This document shows, in pieces, positions 5,956-12,141 of a stretch of 12,141 nt of DNA; positions within the stretch are counted from its first letter, which is position 1; every line of letters starts with the position of its first letter. The stretch lies in the NCBI GenBank assembly GCA_003157675.1, contig PMKG01000263.1, positions 1-12,141 on the forward strand. Reading direction: 5' to 3'. The stretch is from Acidobacteriota bacterium (lineage in GTDB: Bacteria > Acidobacteriota > Vicinamibacteria > Vicinamibacterales > Fen-181). The notes below the pieces were generated by a model, which worked only from the letters and a program-made list of their open reading frames with translations, ran no database searches and was not told the origin of the DNA. A program made the translations under genes and the position numbers.

Positions 5956-8787
5956 TTACCTGCCCGCGTATGGCTGCCCGTTGACTATCCAATCCGCGGC
6001 GGGCTCACCCTTAAGATAGTGGTCGAAGTACTGCTTCATCTTGATCGAGTAATCGAGCTTGTTCGGGTATTTCTGAAGATGGTGCGGCTCGCCGCGGTAC
6101 TGGAGCAGGATGACGTCCTTCCCCTCTCGCCGAAGCGACAGATAGAACTCGATCCCCTGGTACCACGGCACCGCTCCGTCCTCGTCGCCGTGCTCGATGA
6201 GCACCGGCGTCCTGACGCGGTCCACGAAGAACAGCGGTGAATTCTCGATGAAGAGGTCGCGCTTCTCCCAGAGCGACCCGCCGATGCGGCTCTGGCTCTT
6301 CTCGTACTGCGCCTGCCGCGCGATGCCCGATTCCCAGCGGATGCCGTCGTAGGCGCTCGTCATGTTGGCCACCGGCGCGCCTGCGACCGCCGCGGCGAAC
6401 ATGTTGGTCTGCGTCACCATGTAGGCCGTGCCGTAGCCGCCCCAGGAGTGTCCGTGCAGGCCGAGCTTCTTCGGGTCGGCGACGCCCATGTCGACCAGCT
6501 TCTGGACGGCCGGCACGAGGCACTTCAGGAACGACTGGCCGGGATGCCCGATCGTGAACACGACGTCGGGGAGGAAGATGGCGTAGCCCGCCCCCGCGTA
6601 GACGGCGAACGACGGGCGATGATTAACCACCGGCTCGTTGAACGCATAGAGCAGTTGCGACTCCCGCTCGTAGAAATACGTGATGACCGGGTAGCGCTGC
6701 CCGGGAACGTAATTCGCCGGCTTGATGAGCACGCCCTGCAGCGGCACGCCGTCCTGGTTCTTGTACTCGACGAGTTCGGCCGTGCCCCAGGCGAACTCGG
6801 CGAGCTGCGGGTTCGCATCCGAGATCTTCTTCGGCGCCTTGAACGAGAGGTCGCTCACCCACACGTCGGGGAACTCGCCGTAGTCCTCGCGCGAGAACAG
6901 CACGGCGTCGGCCTTCTTCGCCTTGCCAATGAACTTGAACAGCTTCTTCTGATCGATCCGCTGCTCGACGCCGGGCTTGGTGAACGACGCGGCGTAGAAG
7001 CCCCAGTTCTTCTCCCTGTTGTGGTACGCGGTCAGAAGCAGCGGCTCGTGGCTCGAGAGCGAGCGATCCTCCCGGTCGAGCATGACGACGCGGAAGGTGA
7101 TCTGCGCGGCGCGCCCGGCCTTGCCGGTCAGGTTGACCGGTTCGCCGCCGGCGGTCGGGATCTGCCAGATGTCGTAGCGGTCGTAGACCAGCAGGCCCGC
7201 GCCCTGGTCCACCCAGCCGCCGAGGCCGTAGGCGGGCGCGACGTCGGGCGTGTCGTGCTCCTCATCGGTGAGGATCACCTTCAACATGCCGGTCACCACG
7301 CGCGCCGCCTTCGTTGACGTGTCGAACAGCCGCCAGTTGGTGCCGTCGAAGAAGGCGACGAACCGGCCGTCGGGCGACATCGACGGCTGGCCGACGAGCT
7401 TCTTCACGACCGGCGTGCGCGCGCCGGTCTCGAGATCGACGACGAAGACGTCGCGTCCGCCCTCGCCCCAGGTGCTCTCCTTGAGGTACGGGACATCGGA
7501 GGTCGCCAGCGCGACCTTCGCGTTCTCGGGAACGGCGACGTCCGGCAAATCAAGCGCCGCAAGCTCCACGACCTTGCCGGTGTCGACGTGCAGCACCGCG
7601 CGATAGGTCCGGTCCTTCTCGCGGGGCCACATGATCTTCTGCTGCGGGATGATGCGGGGGTCGTTCGCGTGCCAGACGTCGCCTTCGACTTTCGCGAGGA
7701 TGGCGTCGAAGTCGTACGGGTCGGGCGCGGCGTCCTTGTCGGTCTTCTCGGCCTTCTCGGCGCCGGTCGCAGCGCCCGCCTTCTGCGGCGGCTTGAAGCC
7801 GAAGAACAGGCTCTTGCCGTCCTTCGACCAGGCCAGGTCGTTCTTGATGGGAAGCGTCCATCCCTTCGGGGCCTGGTCGGACGACGCGGCCTGTTTCGAC
7901 TGGCGGCCGGCGGCGTCCCAGAGGGAGAGCGTGGCCGAACCGGCCGGCTTGTCGATGCCGGACAGAAACGCCAGCGCGTTCCCTTCTTTCGTCCAGGTAA
8001 GCGACTCGTAGCGGCCCTTGTCAGCCTGGGCTGCGGCGGCGGGCCCGGCGGCCGCGTCCGCGAGCGCGTAGACGAAGACGCCGTTCCCCTTGCCCTCCAC
8101 GCCGGATACGGTCACGGCCAGCGACTTCGACGCCGGGTCGAAGGCGAACGCGGCCACCGTCGGGATCTCCCGCTCGGTGCCGGTCGTGAGGTCGCGGAGC
8201 TTCAGCGGGCCTCCCGCCTTCGCGGCCTCCGCTCTCGGACTCGAGGCCGCTTCGGCGGGCGAGCCCGCTCTCGCGGCGCCGCCTCCGGCAGGCGCGGCCG
8301 GCTTGTCGCCGGCCTTCGTATCGGGCGCCGGGAGCTGGTAAGCCAGCCAGTGCGAGTCGTCCGAGAAGGCGAACTTCTCGACGTTCTCGAACCTGGTCAC
8401 CGTCCCGGCGGCGACGTCGACAAGCGCCATGCCCGGCTTCGGCTTGTCCTTGCCGGTCTTCTCGCTCAACGCGAACGGCACCTTCAGCACCATGGCGACA
8501 AAGCGCCCGTCCTTCGAGATGACAGGCGATGCGCCGAGCGGAACCCTCACCAGCTTGCCGGTGGCGAGCGCGTGGACCACGGCTTCACCGTCGCCGCGGT
8601 CGGGCTGGAGGCCGTACGCCACCACCTTGCCGTCGTCGGAGATCGTCGTCCCGCCGATGGCCCGGAACTTCATCAGGTCGGCGAACGTGATCGTCTTCGT
8701 GCCGGGAGCCGCCGAGGCGAGCGCCACGGCGAGCAGGAGGCAGAGCGCGGTGATCGAGACAAGACGTCGAGCGTGCGTCGCAGTCAT
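5956..8787 (-). CDS. secreted S9-family (prolyl oligopeptidase-type) serine peptidase
   Basis: A 943-residue exported peptidase likely to cleave oligopeptides outside the cytoplasm. A signal peptide spans 1-27 (R-R at 7-8, hydrophobic core, A-S-A-A). Residues 30-650 form a WD40/TolB-like beta-propeller with repeated S-x-D-G-R/K-x-V-A motifs (50-57, 91-98, 471-478). The alpha/beta-hydrolase domain covers about 670-930. The catalytic triad is readable: Ser781 in G-H-S-W-G-G, Asp870 in H-G-D-E-D-G-A-V-P, His902 in G-E-P-H-H. Two low-complexity inserts, Ala/Pro-rich at 155-195 and Lys/Ala/Glu-rich at 335-356, make it longer than typical S9 enzymes of about 650-750 residues. GAAGGA (complement of 8795-8800), 7 bases before ATG 8787, supports the start. 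An extended -10 promoter candidate lies upstream. S9 subfamily (DPP-like or acylaminoacyl-peptidase-like) and substrate are not certain. Confidence 0.92.
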   Translation of the reverse strand: MTATHARRLVSITALCLLLAVALASAAPGTKTITFADLMKFRAIGGTTISDDGKVVAYGLQPDRGDGEAVVHALATGKLVRVPLGASPVISKDGRFVAMVLKVPFALSEKTGKDKPKPGMALVDVAAGTVTRFENVEKFAFSDDSHWLAYQLPAPDTKAGDKPAAPAGGGAARAGSPAEAASSPRAEAAKAGGPLKLRDLTTGTEREIPTVAAFAFDPASKSLAVTVSGVEGKGNGVFVYALADAAAGPAAAAQADKGRYESLTWTKEGNALAFLSGIDKPAGSATLSLWDAAGRQSKQAASSDQAPKGWTLPIKNDLAWSKDGKSLFFGFKPPQKAGAATGAEKAEKTDKDAAPDPYDFDAILAKVEGDVWHANDPRIIPQQKIMWPREKDRTYRAVLHVDTGKVVELAALDLPDVAVPENAKVALATSDVPYLKESTWGEGGRDVFVVDLETGARTPVVKKLVGQPSMSPDGRFVAFFDGTNWRLFDTSTKAARVVTGMLKVILTDEEHDTPDVAPAYGLGGWVDQGAGLLVYDRYDIWQIPTAGGEPVNLTGKAGRAAQITFRVVMLDREDRSLSSHEPLLLTAYHNREKNWGFYAASFTKPGVEQRIDQKKLFKFIGKAKKADAVLFSREDYGEFPDVWVSDLSFKAPKKISDANPQLAEFAWGTAELVEYKNQDGVPLQGVLIKPANYVPGQRYPVITYFYERESQLLYAFNEPVVNHRPSFAVYAGAGYAIFLPDVVFTIGHPGQSFLKCLVPAVQKLVDMGVADPKKLGLHGHSWGGYGTAYMVTQTNMFAAAVAGAPVANMTSAYDGIRWESGIARQAQYEKSQSRIGGSLWEKRDLFIENSPLFFVDRVRTPVLIEHGDEDGAVPWYQGIEFYLSLRREGKDVILLQYRGEPHHLQKYPNKLDYSIKMKQYFDHYLKGEPAADWIVNGQPYAGR

Positions 8788-8855
8788 GGTGCAGTCCTTC
8801 GGAGGGAACAGCCGATTGGAAAGCCGACCGGACCGTCTGCCGGCCCGGTCCGCGA

Positions 8856-8864
8856 ATCATATCA
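8856..8864 (-). promoter_or_regulatory. extended -10 promoter candidate for the S9 peptidase
   Basis: On the minus strand this reads TGA-TATGAT, a TGn extension plus a five-of-six -10 box. It would start transcription near 8849, giving a leader of about 60 nt. A GGACCG/CGGTCC stem (8830-8835 and 8846-8851) lies at the very start of that leader. No -35 box is evident; in its place upstream is the palindromic repeat at 8876. Confidence 0.4.
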
Positions 8865-8875
8865 AAGGTGTCGCT

Positions 8876-9003
8876 GGCCGGCAGGCCTGCCCTTCGACAA
8901 GCTCAGGGCACCCCGAGCGGAGTCGAGGGGTGAAGGCCCGCCCTACACCCGGTCCTGACGGCCGATACCGTCCGTGTGTAGGGCGACCCTTTAGGGTTGC
9001 CTC
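8876..9003 (+). repeat. composite palindromic repeat, copy B (interrupted)
   Basis: Without the insert at 8890-8932, this copy aligns with 11602-11686 over all 85 bases with two differences (8949 and 8966). It contains the broken first hairpin (GGCCT/AGGCC), a long stem with arms GCCCTACACCCGG and CCGTGTGTAGGGC (one mismatch), and the last hairpin GGCGACCC/GGGTTGCC. It lies in the 241-bp gap between the ADOP permease stop and the peptidase start, so it could end the permease transcript. No transposase is nearby. Confidence 0.85.
8890..8932 (+). repeat. 43-nt palindrome inserted inside repeat copy B
   Basis: These 43 bases are absent from copy C, which reads straight across the site (GGCCTG joined to AAGGCC at 11615-11616). 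The insert is itself a long hairpin: CCCTTCGAC (8890-8898) with GTCGAGGGG (8922-8930, one G-T pair), GCTC (8901-8904) with GAGC (8915-8918), and GGG with CCC at the tip. I recall similar TTCGACAAGCTCAGGG palindromes as dispersed intergenic repeats in many bacteria. The one-base ambiguity of the ends (8889-8931 or 8890-8932) shows no clear target duplication. Confidence 0.8.
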
Positions 9004-9028
9004 ATACCGGCAAGGCTCAAGCCCCACC

Positions 9029-11548
9029 CTACAGGGCTCGAAGCGCCCTTGCGGGATCCACGCGGCTCGCGCGCCACAGCGGCCCTGCCGCGGCAACGAC
9101 CGCCAGGACCGCGAGCCCGGCCACCGCCGTCGCGATCGTGGGCAGGTCCCACGGCACGATCCCGTAGAGCTGGTTCGTCAGCGCATTTCCCAACCACAGG
9201 CTGCCCGCGCCGCCTGCGAGCAGGCCAACGCCGAGGGCAGCGGCCAGGTGCCGGGAAGTGAACGCGACGACGCGCATGCGGCTCGCGCCGAGGGCGCGGC
9301 GGATGGCAAGGTCGTGCGTGTGCGACGCCACGAACTGCGCCAGCGCCGACGCCAGGCTCGACGCCGTGATGAGCATCACAATCACCGCGAACCCGCCGAT
9401 GAGGCCGAGGATGCGCTGGCGCTCGGCCACCTTGCGCGCGAATAGTTGCGAGAAGGTCCGTGGGTCGCCGAGGCAGGCGAGATTGTCGACGAGCAGCAGT
9501 TCCCGGAGGACGGCGCCCGGAACCGATCCGCCGCCCGCCGCCGTGCGCACGACCATGAAGCTCCACGGCGGCGGACGCCTCTGGTGCTCGGAGAAGAGCA
9601 GGTAGGCCGTTCCCGACTCCATCATGGAGGGGCGACGGTCGGCCCGTTGATCGGTCGCCTGCTTGACATCGCCGACGACGCCGACGATCGACAGGACGTC
9701 ACCAAAGCTCAGCGTCGAGGCCAGCGGGTCCGCTCCATCCAGGTGGGTGCGCACGAACGCCTCGTCGACCACGATCGCCGTCGAGTCCACCCGGTCGTCC
9801 GACTCTCTGAAGAACCGGCCGCGCACGAGCCGCATGCCGAGTGACTCGAGGTATCCCGGGGTCACGAACTGGCCGGCCAGCCGGTTGAACGTTTTCTTCC
9901 CGGCCGGCGTCGTGACGACCATGTCGCCGCCCAGCATGACGTAAGTGTCGGTCAGTGGCGGCGACATGCTCACCCCTGCGGAGACGACTCCCGGCAGGGC
10001 GCGGACTCGCGCGAGGGCACGGCGGTAGTAGTCGGCGCACGCCGCCGAGGTCGGATACTTCGACCGCGGCAGCCGGACCTGGAGAGTGAAGCCCTTGTCG
10101 ATCTCGAATCCCCGGTCCGCGGACACGACGTTCCACATGCTGCGCACGAGCAGCGCCGCGCCGATGCCGAGCGCGGTGGCAGCCGCGACCTGCACCGCGA
10201 CCAGGGTAAACGTCACCCGGTGGCTTCTCCGGCCGCCCGACGTTGTCTGGCCACCCTCGCGCAGGGCGTCCACGAGATTGCGCCGGCGCAATGTCCACGC
10301 GGCGACGCCCCCGGTGGCGAGGCCGGCGACGAGCGTCAGCGCCAGGCCCGCGCCGACAACCGCCGGGCCGAAGCGCACGGTGGCCACCTCGTCGGCGCCT
10401 GCCGAGACGCCCCAGCGGATCGCCGCAACCGTCGCTTCGGCGAACACGAGCCCGAGAACCGCGCCTGGCAGCGACCACAACACGGCACGGACAAGGACCA
10501 CGATCACCAGTTGCGAGGATCCGGCACCGAGCGCCTGCCGGACTCCGAGCTCCGCCTGGCGTCCGATCGTATCGGTGAGGACCAGCCCGGCCGCGTTGGC
10601 GCACGCGACCAGGAAGGCGAGCGCGGCAGCCGCGGCGAGCAAGAGCAGCAGCGGGCGAACGTTGGCCGTGCGCCACTCGTCGAGCGAGACGGCACGCAGG
10701 CCGCGCCCGGCGTTCGTGGCTTTGTTCTGCTCGCGGATGCGTCCTGCCAGGCTGGCGAGGTCGGCGTTGGCCGACGCGACCGTCTGCCCGGGTCGCAGCA
10801 GGCCCAGCGCGTGCATCCCGGGGCTGTCCCGCGCGGTGCGCGCGTAATTGAGGATCGATTCGTCGTTGCCGGCGCTGCCCGCGACCATTGGCGTGACGAC
10901 GCAGCGATCGACGCGGCCTTCGTCGAGCAGGCGTTCGCGCTGCTGCAGGAGGCCAAACACGCCGGCCGGGATCACGCCCACCACCGTGAACGGCTGCTCG
11001 TCGAGGCGGACCGTCCGCCCGACCACGCGGGGATCCGACGCGAGCGCCGATCGCCACAGCCCATTGGTGACGAGCGCCACGGGCGGCGCGCCGGGCGCGA
11101 AGTCGCCGGCCCCGAGCAGGCGCCCGCTCGTCGGCGTCGGGGCGAGCGTCTCGAGCAGGCCCGGCGTCACGAAGATCCGGCAGACCGCTCTCGGTCGTTC
11201 GCCGCCCGTTATGACCGTGACGTGGTCGTCGCGGTAGCCGCCGACCGCGGCCAGGCTTCGCTGGCCGGCGCGCACGTCGTCGAAGTCGGGCATCGAGAGC
11301 TGCGGGTCGCTCAGCCCCTCGGGGACGCTACCGCCGAAGAAGTAGGGGCCCGTGTTCTCGACCATCACGAGCCGCGAAGCGTCGCGGTAGGGCGTGGCCG
11401 GGAAGAAGACGTCGGAGAGCAGCGCGACGATCGCCAGGTTGGCGCCGACGCCGAGGCCGATGGTCAGGGCCACGCCGGCCGCCAGGCCGGGCGACCGGCG
11501 AAACTGACGCAGGCCGAAGAGGATCTCACGCCAGACGCCAGCGCCCAT
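9029..11548 (-). CDS. MacB/FtsX-like permease of ADOP type (complete)
   Basis: An 839-residue inner-membrane protein with two MacB_PCD-plus-FtsX halves in one chain, the layout of acidobacterial duplicated orphan permeases. Counting from ATG 11548: TM1 about 22-47, first periplasmic core 48-297, TMs near 300-324, 347-375 and 400-420, then TM 446-467, second periplasmic core 468-710 and final TMs near 714-740, 766-786 and 802-823. Family marks include L-R-Q-F-R-R-S-P-G near the start, the R-x-A-L-G-A stretches after each first FtsX helix, and V-D-P-A-R-A-L-R near the C-terminus. GGAGGG (complement of 11553-11558), 4 bases ahead, favours ATG 11548 over GTG 11575, which lacks a ribosome site. 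No ATPase gene is nearby, hence 'orphan'. MacB relatives move substrates such as peptides or drugs across the envelope by mechanotransmission; the substrate and any ATPase partner here are unknown. Confidence 0.92.
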   Translation of the reverse strand: MGAGVWREILFGLRQFRRSPGLAAGVALTIGLGVGANLAIVALLSDVFFPATPYRDASRLVMVENTGPYFFGGSVPEGLSDPQLSMPDFDDVRAGQRSLAAVGGYRDDHVTVITGGERPRAVCRIFVTPGLLETLAPTPTSGRLLGAGDFAPGAPPVALVTNGLWRSALASDPRVVGRTVRLDEQPFTVVGVIPAGVFGLLQQRERLLDEGRVDRCVVTPMVAGSAGNDESILNYARTARDSPGMHALGLLRPGQTVASANADLASLAGRIREQNKATNAGRGLRAVSLDEWRTANVRPLLLLLAAAAALAFLVACANAAGLVLTDTIGRQAELGVRQALGAGSSQLVIVVLVRAVLWSLPGAVLGLVFAEATVAAIRWGVSAGADEVATVRFGPAVVGAGLALTLVAGLATGGVAAWTLRRRNLVDALREGGQTTSGGRRSHRVTFTLVAVQVAAATALGIGAALLVRSMWNVVSADRGFEIDKGFTLQVRLPRSKYPTSAACADYYRRALARVRALPGVVSAGVSMSPPLTDTYVMLGGDMVVTTPAGKKTFNRLAGQFVTPGYLESLGMRLVRGRFFRESDDRVDSTAIVVDEAFVRTHLDGADPLASTLSFGDVLSIVGVVGDVKQATDQRADRRPSMMESGTAYLLFSEHQRRPPPWSFMVVRTAAGGGSVPGAVLRELLLVDNLACLGDPRTFSQLFARKVAERQRILGLIGGFAVIVMLITASSLASALAQFVASHTHDLAIRRALGASRMRVVAFTSRHLAAALGVGLLAGGAGSLWLGNALTNQLYGIVPWDLPTIATAVAGLAVLAVVAAAGPLWRASRVDPARALRAL

Positions 11549-11601
11549 GCGGCCCTCCGTTGAGGGGTTAGACACCGGACGGGGGCTGATGGCTGACCGC
11601 C

Positions 11602-11686
11602 GGCCGGCAGGCCTGAAGGCCCGCCCTACACACGGTCCTGACGGCCGAAACCGTCCGTGTGTAGGGCGACCCTTTAGGGTTGCCTC
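11602..11686 (+). repeat. composite palindromic repeat, copy C (uninterrupted)
   Basis: An 85-base element built from three palindromes: GGCCT-GA-AGGCC (11611-11622), a 13-bp perfect stem GCCCTACACACGG (11623-11635) with CCGTGTGTAGGGC (11655-11667), and GGCGACCC-TTTA-GGGTTGCC. The second and third stems share GGGC, so they cannot both form fully. The loop of the second stem contains GACGG/CCGTC (11640-11644 and 11651-11655), which competes with its tip. It lies in the 143-bp gap between two minus-strand genes and reads in the same direction as copy B. Confidence 0.87.
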
Positions 11687-11691
11687 GAGGC

Positions 11692-12141
11692 CTAGGCTCC
11701 GAGCTTTCCCGCTTCCGTCTTGATTGCGGCAAGCTCTTTCTCCAGTTCTGCCAGATACTCGAACGTGCTCCTGCCGACCTTCTGGTCCGCGCTGCCGGCC
11801 ATGCGCGCGATGCTCGACAACTGATCGAGCAGCATCGGTTCGGGATAGGCGCCGCCGGCCGTGACGAGCTTCGCGCGAAGCGCGTCGAGCGCGGCGGCCG
11901 CCGCGCTGTTGCCGCCGGATGAGAGATTCTGCGCGGCGCGCGTAATCCTCGCCACCGTCTCCCGCGCGTCGGCCGACACGGCCTGGATCCGACGCAGCAG
12001 GTCGAACTGCTCCTGGAGATCGGCGATGGTGACGCCGTCGGCGGCCACGCGCGGATCGAGCTTCACCTCGAGCGGCTTGGATTCGACGAGATCTCCGGCC
12101 CTCAGCCTGACCAGGAACATCCCCGGCACGACGAGCGGCGC
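11692..12141 (-). CDS. C-terminal end of a BNR/sialidase-like protein (partial)
   Basis: The frame stays open to the window edge, leaving 149 residues of a larger protein whose start lies beyond base 12141. The first visible residues, A-P-L-V-V-P-G-M-F-L-V-R-L, followed by L-E-V-K-L-D-P-R-V, match the closing beta-sandwich (P-G-x-Y-x-V-x-L, then D-P-R-V) of the large VPS10/BNR-repeat 'glycosyl hydrolase' proteins common in Acidobacteriota, usually around 1000 residues and secreted. The rest is a helical tail (about 36-149), Ala- and Leu-rich with a likely coiled coil, ending K-L-G-A. A GTG at 12129 would give a 145-residue protein, but it is inside the sandwich motif and is not a credible start. 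Enzyme activity cannot be judged from this end. It lies upstream of the ADOP gene on the same strand. Confidence 0.65.
   Translation of the reverse strand, partial: APLVVPGMFLVRLRAGDLVESKPLEVKLDPRVAADGVTIADLQEQFDLLRRIQAVSADARETVARITRAAQNLSSGGNSAAAAALDALRAKLVTAGGAYPEPMLLDQLSSIARMAGSADQKVGRSTFEYLAELEKELAAIKTEAGKLGA

Noticed and set aside
7588..8958. A 456-codon plus-strand frame opposite the S9 peptidase
   Set aside because: Arg/Gly-rich antisense shadow with no recognisable motif; the minus strand has a signal peptide, a catalytic triad and a good ribosome site.
8876..9003. CRISPR-like repeats
   Set aside because: The repeated units are kilobases apart, internally palindromic, without regular spacers or cas genes; they fit dispersed palindromic elements.
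9029..11548. A complete ABC exporter (MacAB-type) locus
   Set aside because: No ATP-binding protein (Walker A, LSGGQ) and no HlyD-type adaptor are present in the window; the duplicated architecture fits an orphan ADOP permease.
10220..11563. A 447-codon plus-strand frame opposite the ADOP permease
   Set aside because: Antisense shadow of a clear permease; composition is Arg/Gly/Asp-rich without hydrophobic segments or domains.
5956..12141. A single three-gene minus-strand operon
   Set aside because: Gaps of 143 and 241 bases filled with palindromic repeats, plus an extended -10 candidate before the peptidase, make separate transcription more likely.

Overview
The window looks like two unrelated pieces of genome joined near base 1860. 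Bases 1 to about 1860 begin AT-rich and carry a small DUF6197-type protein and the N-terminal part of a CYTH-CHAD protein. Their style suggests an alphaproteobacterium, perhaps Hyphomicrobiales, but that placement is weak. From about 1860 to the end, the DNA is uniformly GC-rich and typical of an Acidobacteriota genome, perhaps Vicinamibacteria. It has two MacB/FtsX-like permeases of the ADOP type (Acidobacterial Duplicated Orphan Permease), an ECF sigma factor with a zinc-finger anti-sigma partner, a large secreted S9 peptidase, a BNR/sialidase-like tail and short palindromic intergenic repeats. The taxonomy rests on gene style only; no database was searched.

Layout, left to right. 1-415: AT-rich, gene-free, with a promoter-like site. 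416-838 (+): DUF6197-type protein followed by a hairpin terminator. 1135-3609 (+): one open frame that starts as CYTH plus the first residues of CHAD and continues in frame as the C-terminal two thirds of an ADOP permease. Both partners are truncated exactly at the join, so a chimeric assembly is the simplest reading; a real recombination event is possible. 3610-3809: intergenic, with a partial repeat copy and small inverted repeats. 3810-5860 (+): a tight three-gene operon of an unrecognised membrane protein, an ECF sigma factor and a two-TM anti-sigma factor with an HX3CX2C motif. 5861-5955: nested hairpins between convergent genes. 5956-8787 (-): secreted S9 prolyl-oligopeptidase-type peptidase. 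9029-11548 (-): complete ADOP permease. 11692-12141 (-): C-terminal end of a BNR/sialidase-like protein cut by the window edge.

How the genes work together. The membrane protein, sigma and anti-sigma genes probably form an envelope-signal regulatory unit: the anti-sigma holds the sigma factor at the membrane until a signal releases it. The three minus-strand genes are all envelope or secreted proteins but are separated by 143 and 241 bases, so they are not clearly one operon. Those two gaps each hold a copy of an 85-nt composite palindromic repeat. The copy at 8876-9003 has a second, different palindrome of 43 nt inserted in its first hairpin loop. No tRNA, rRNA, CRISPR array, transposase or phage gene was seen, and I found no clear new multi-gene system.
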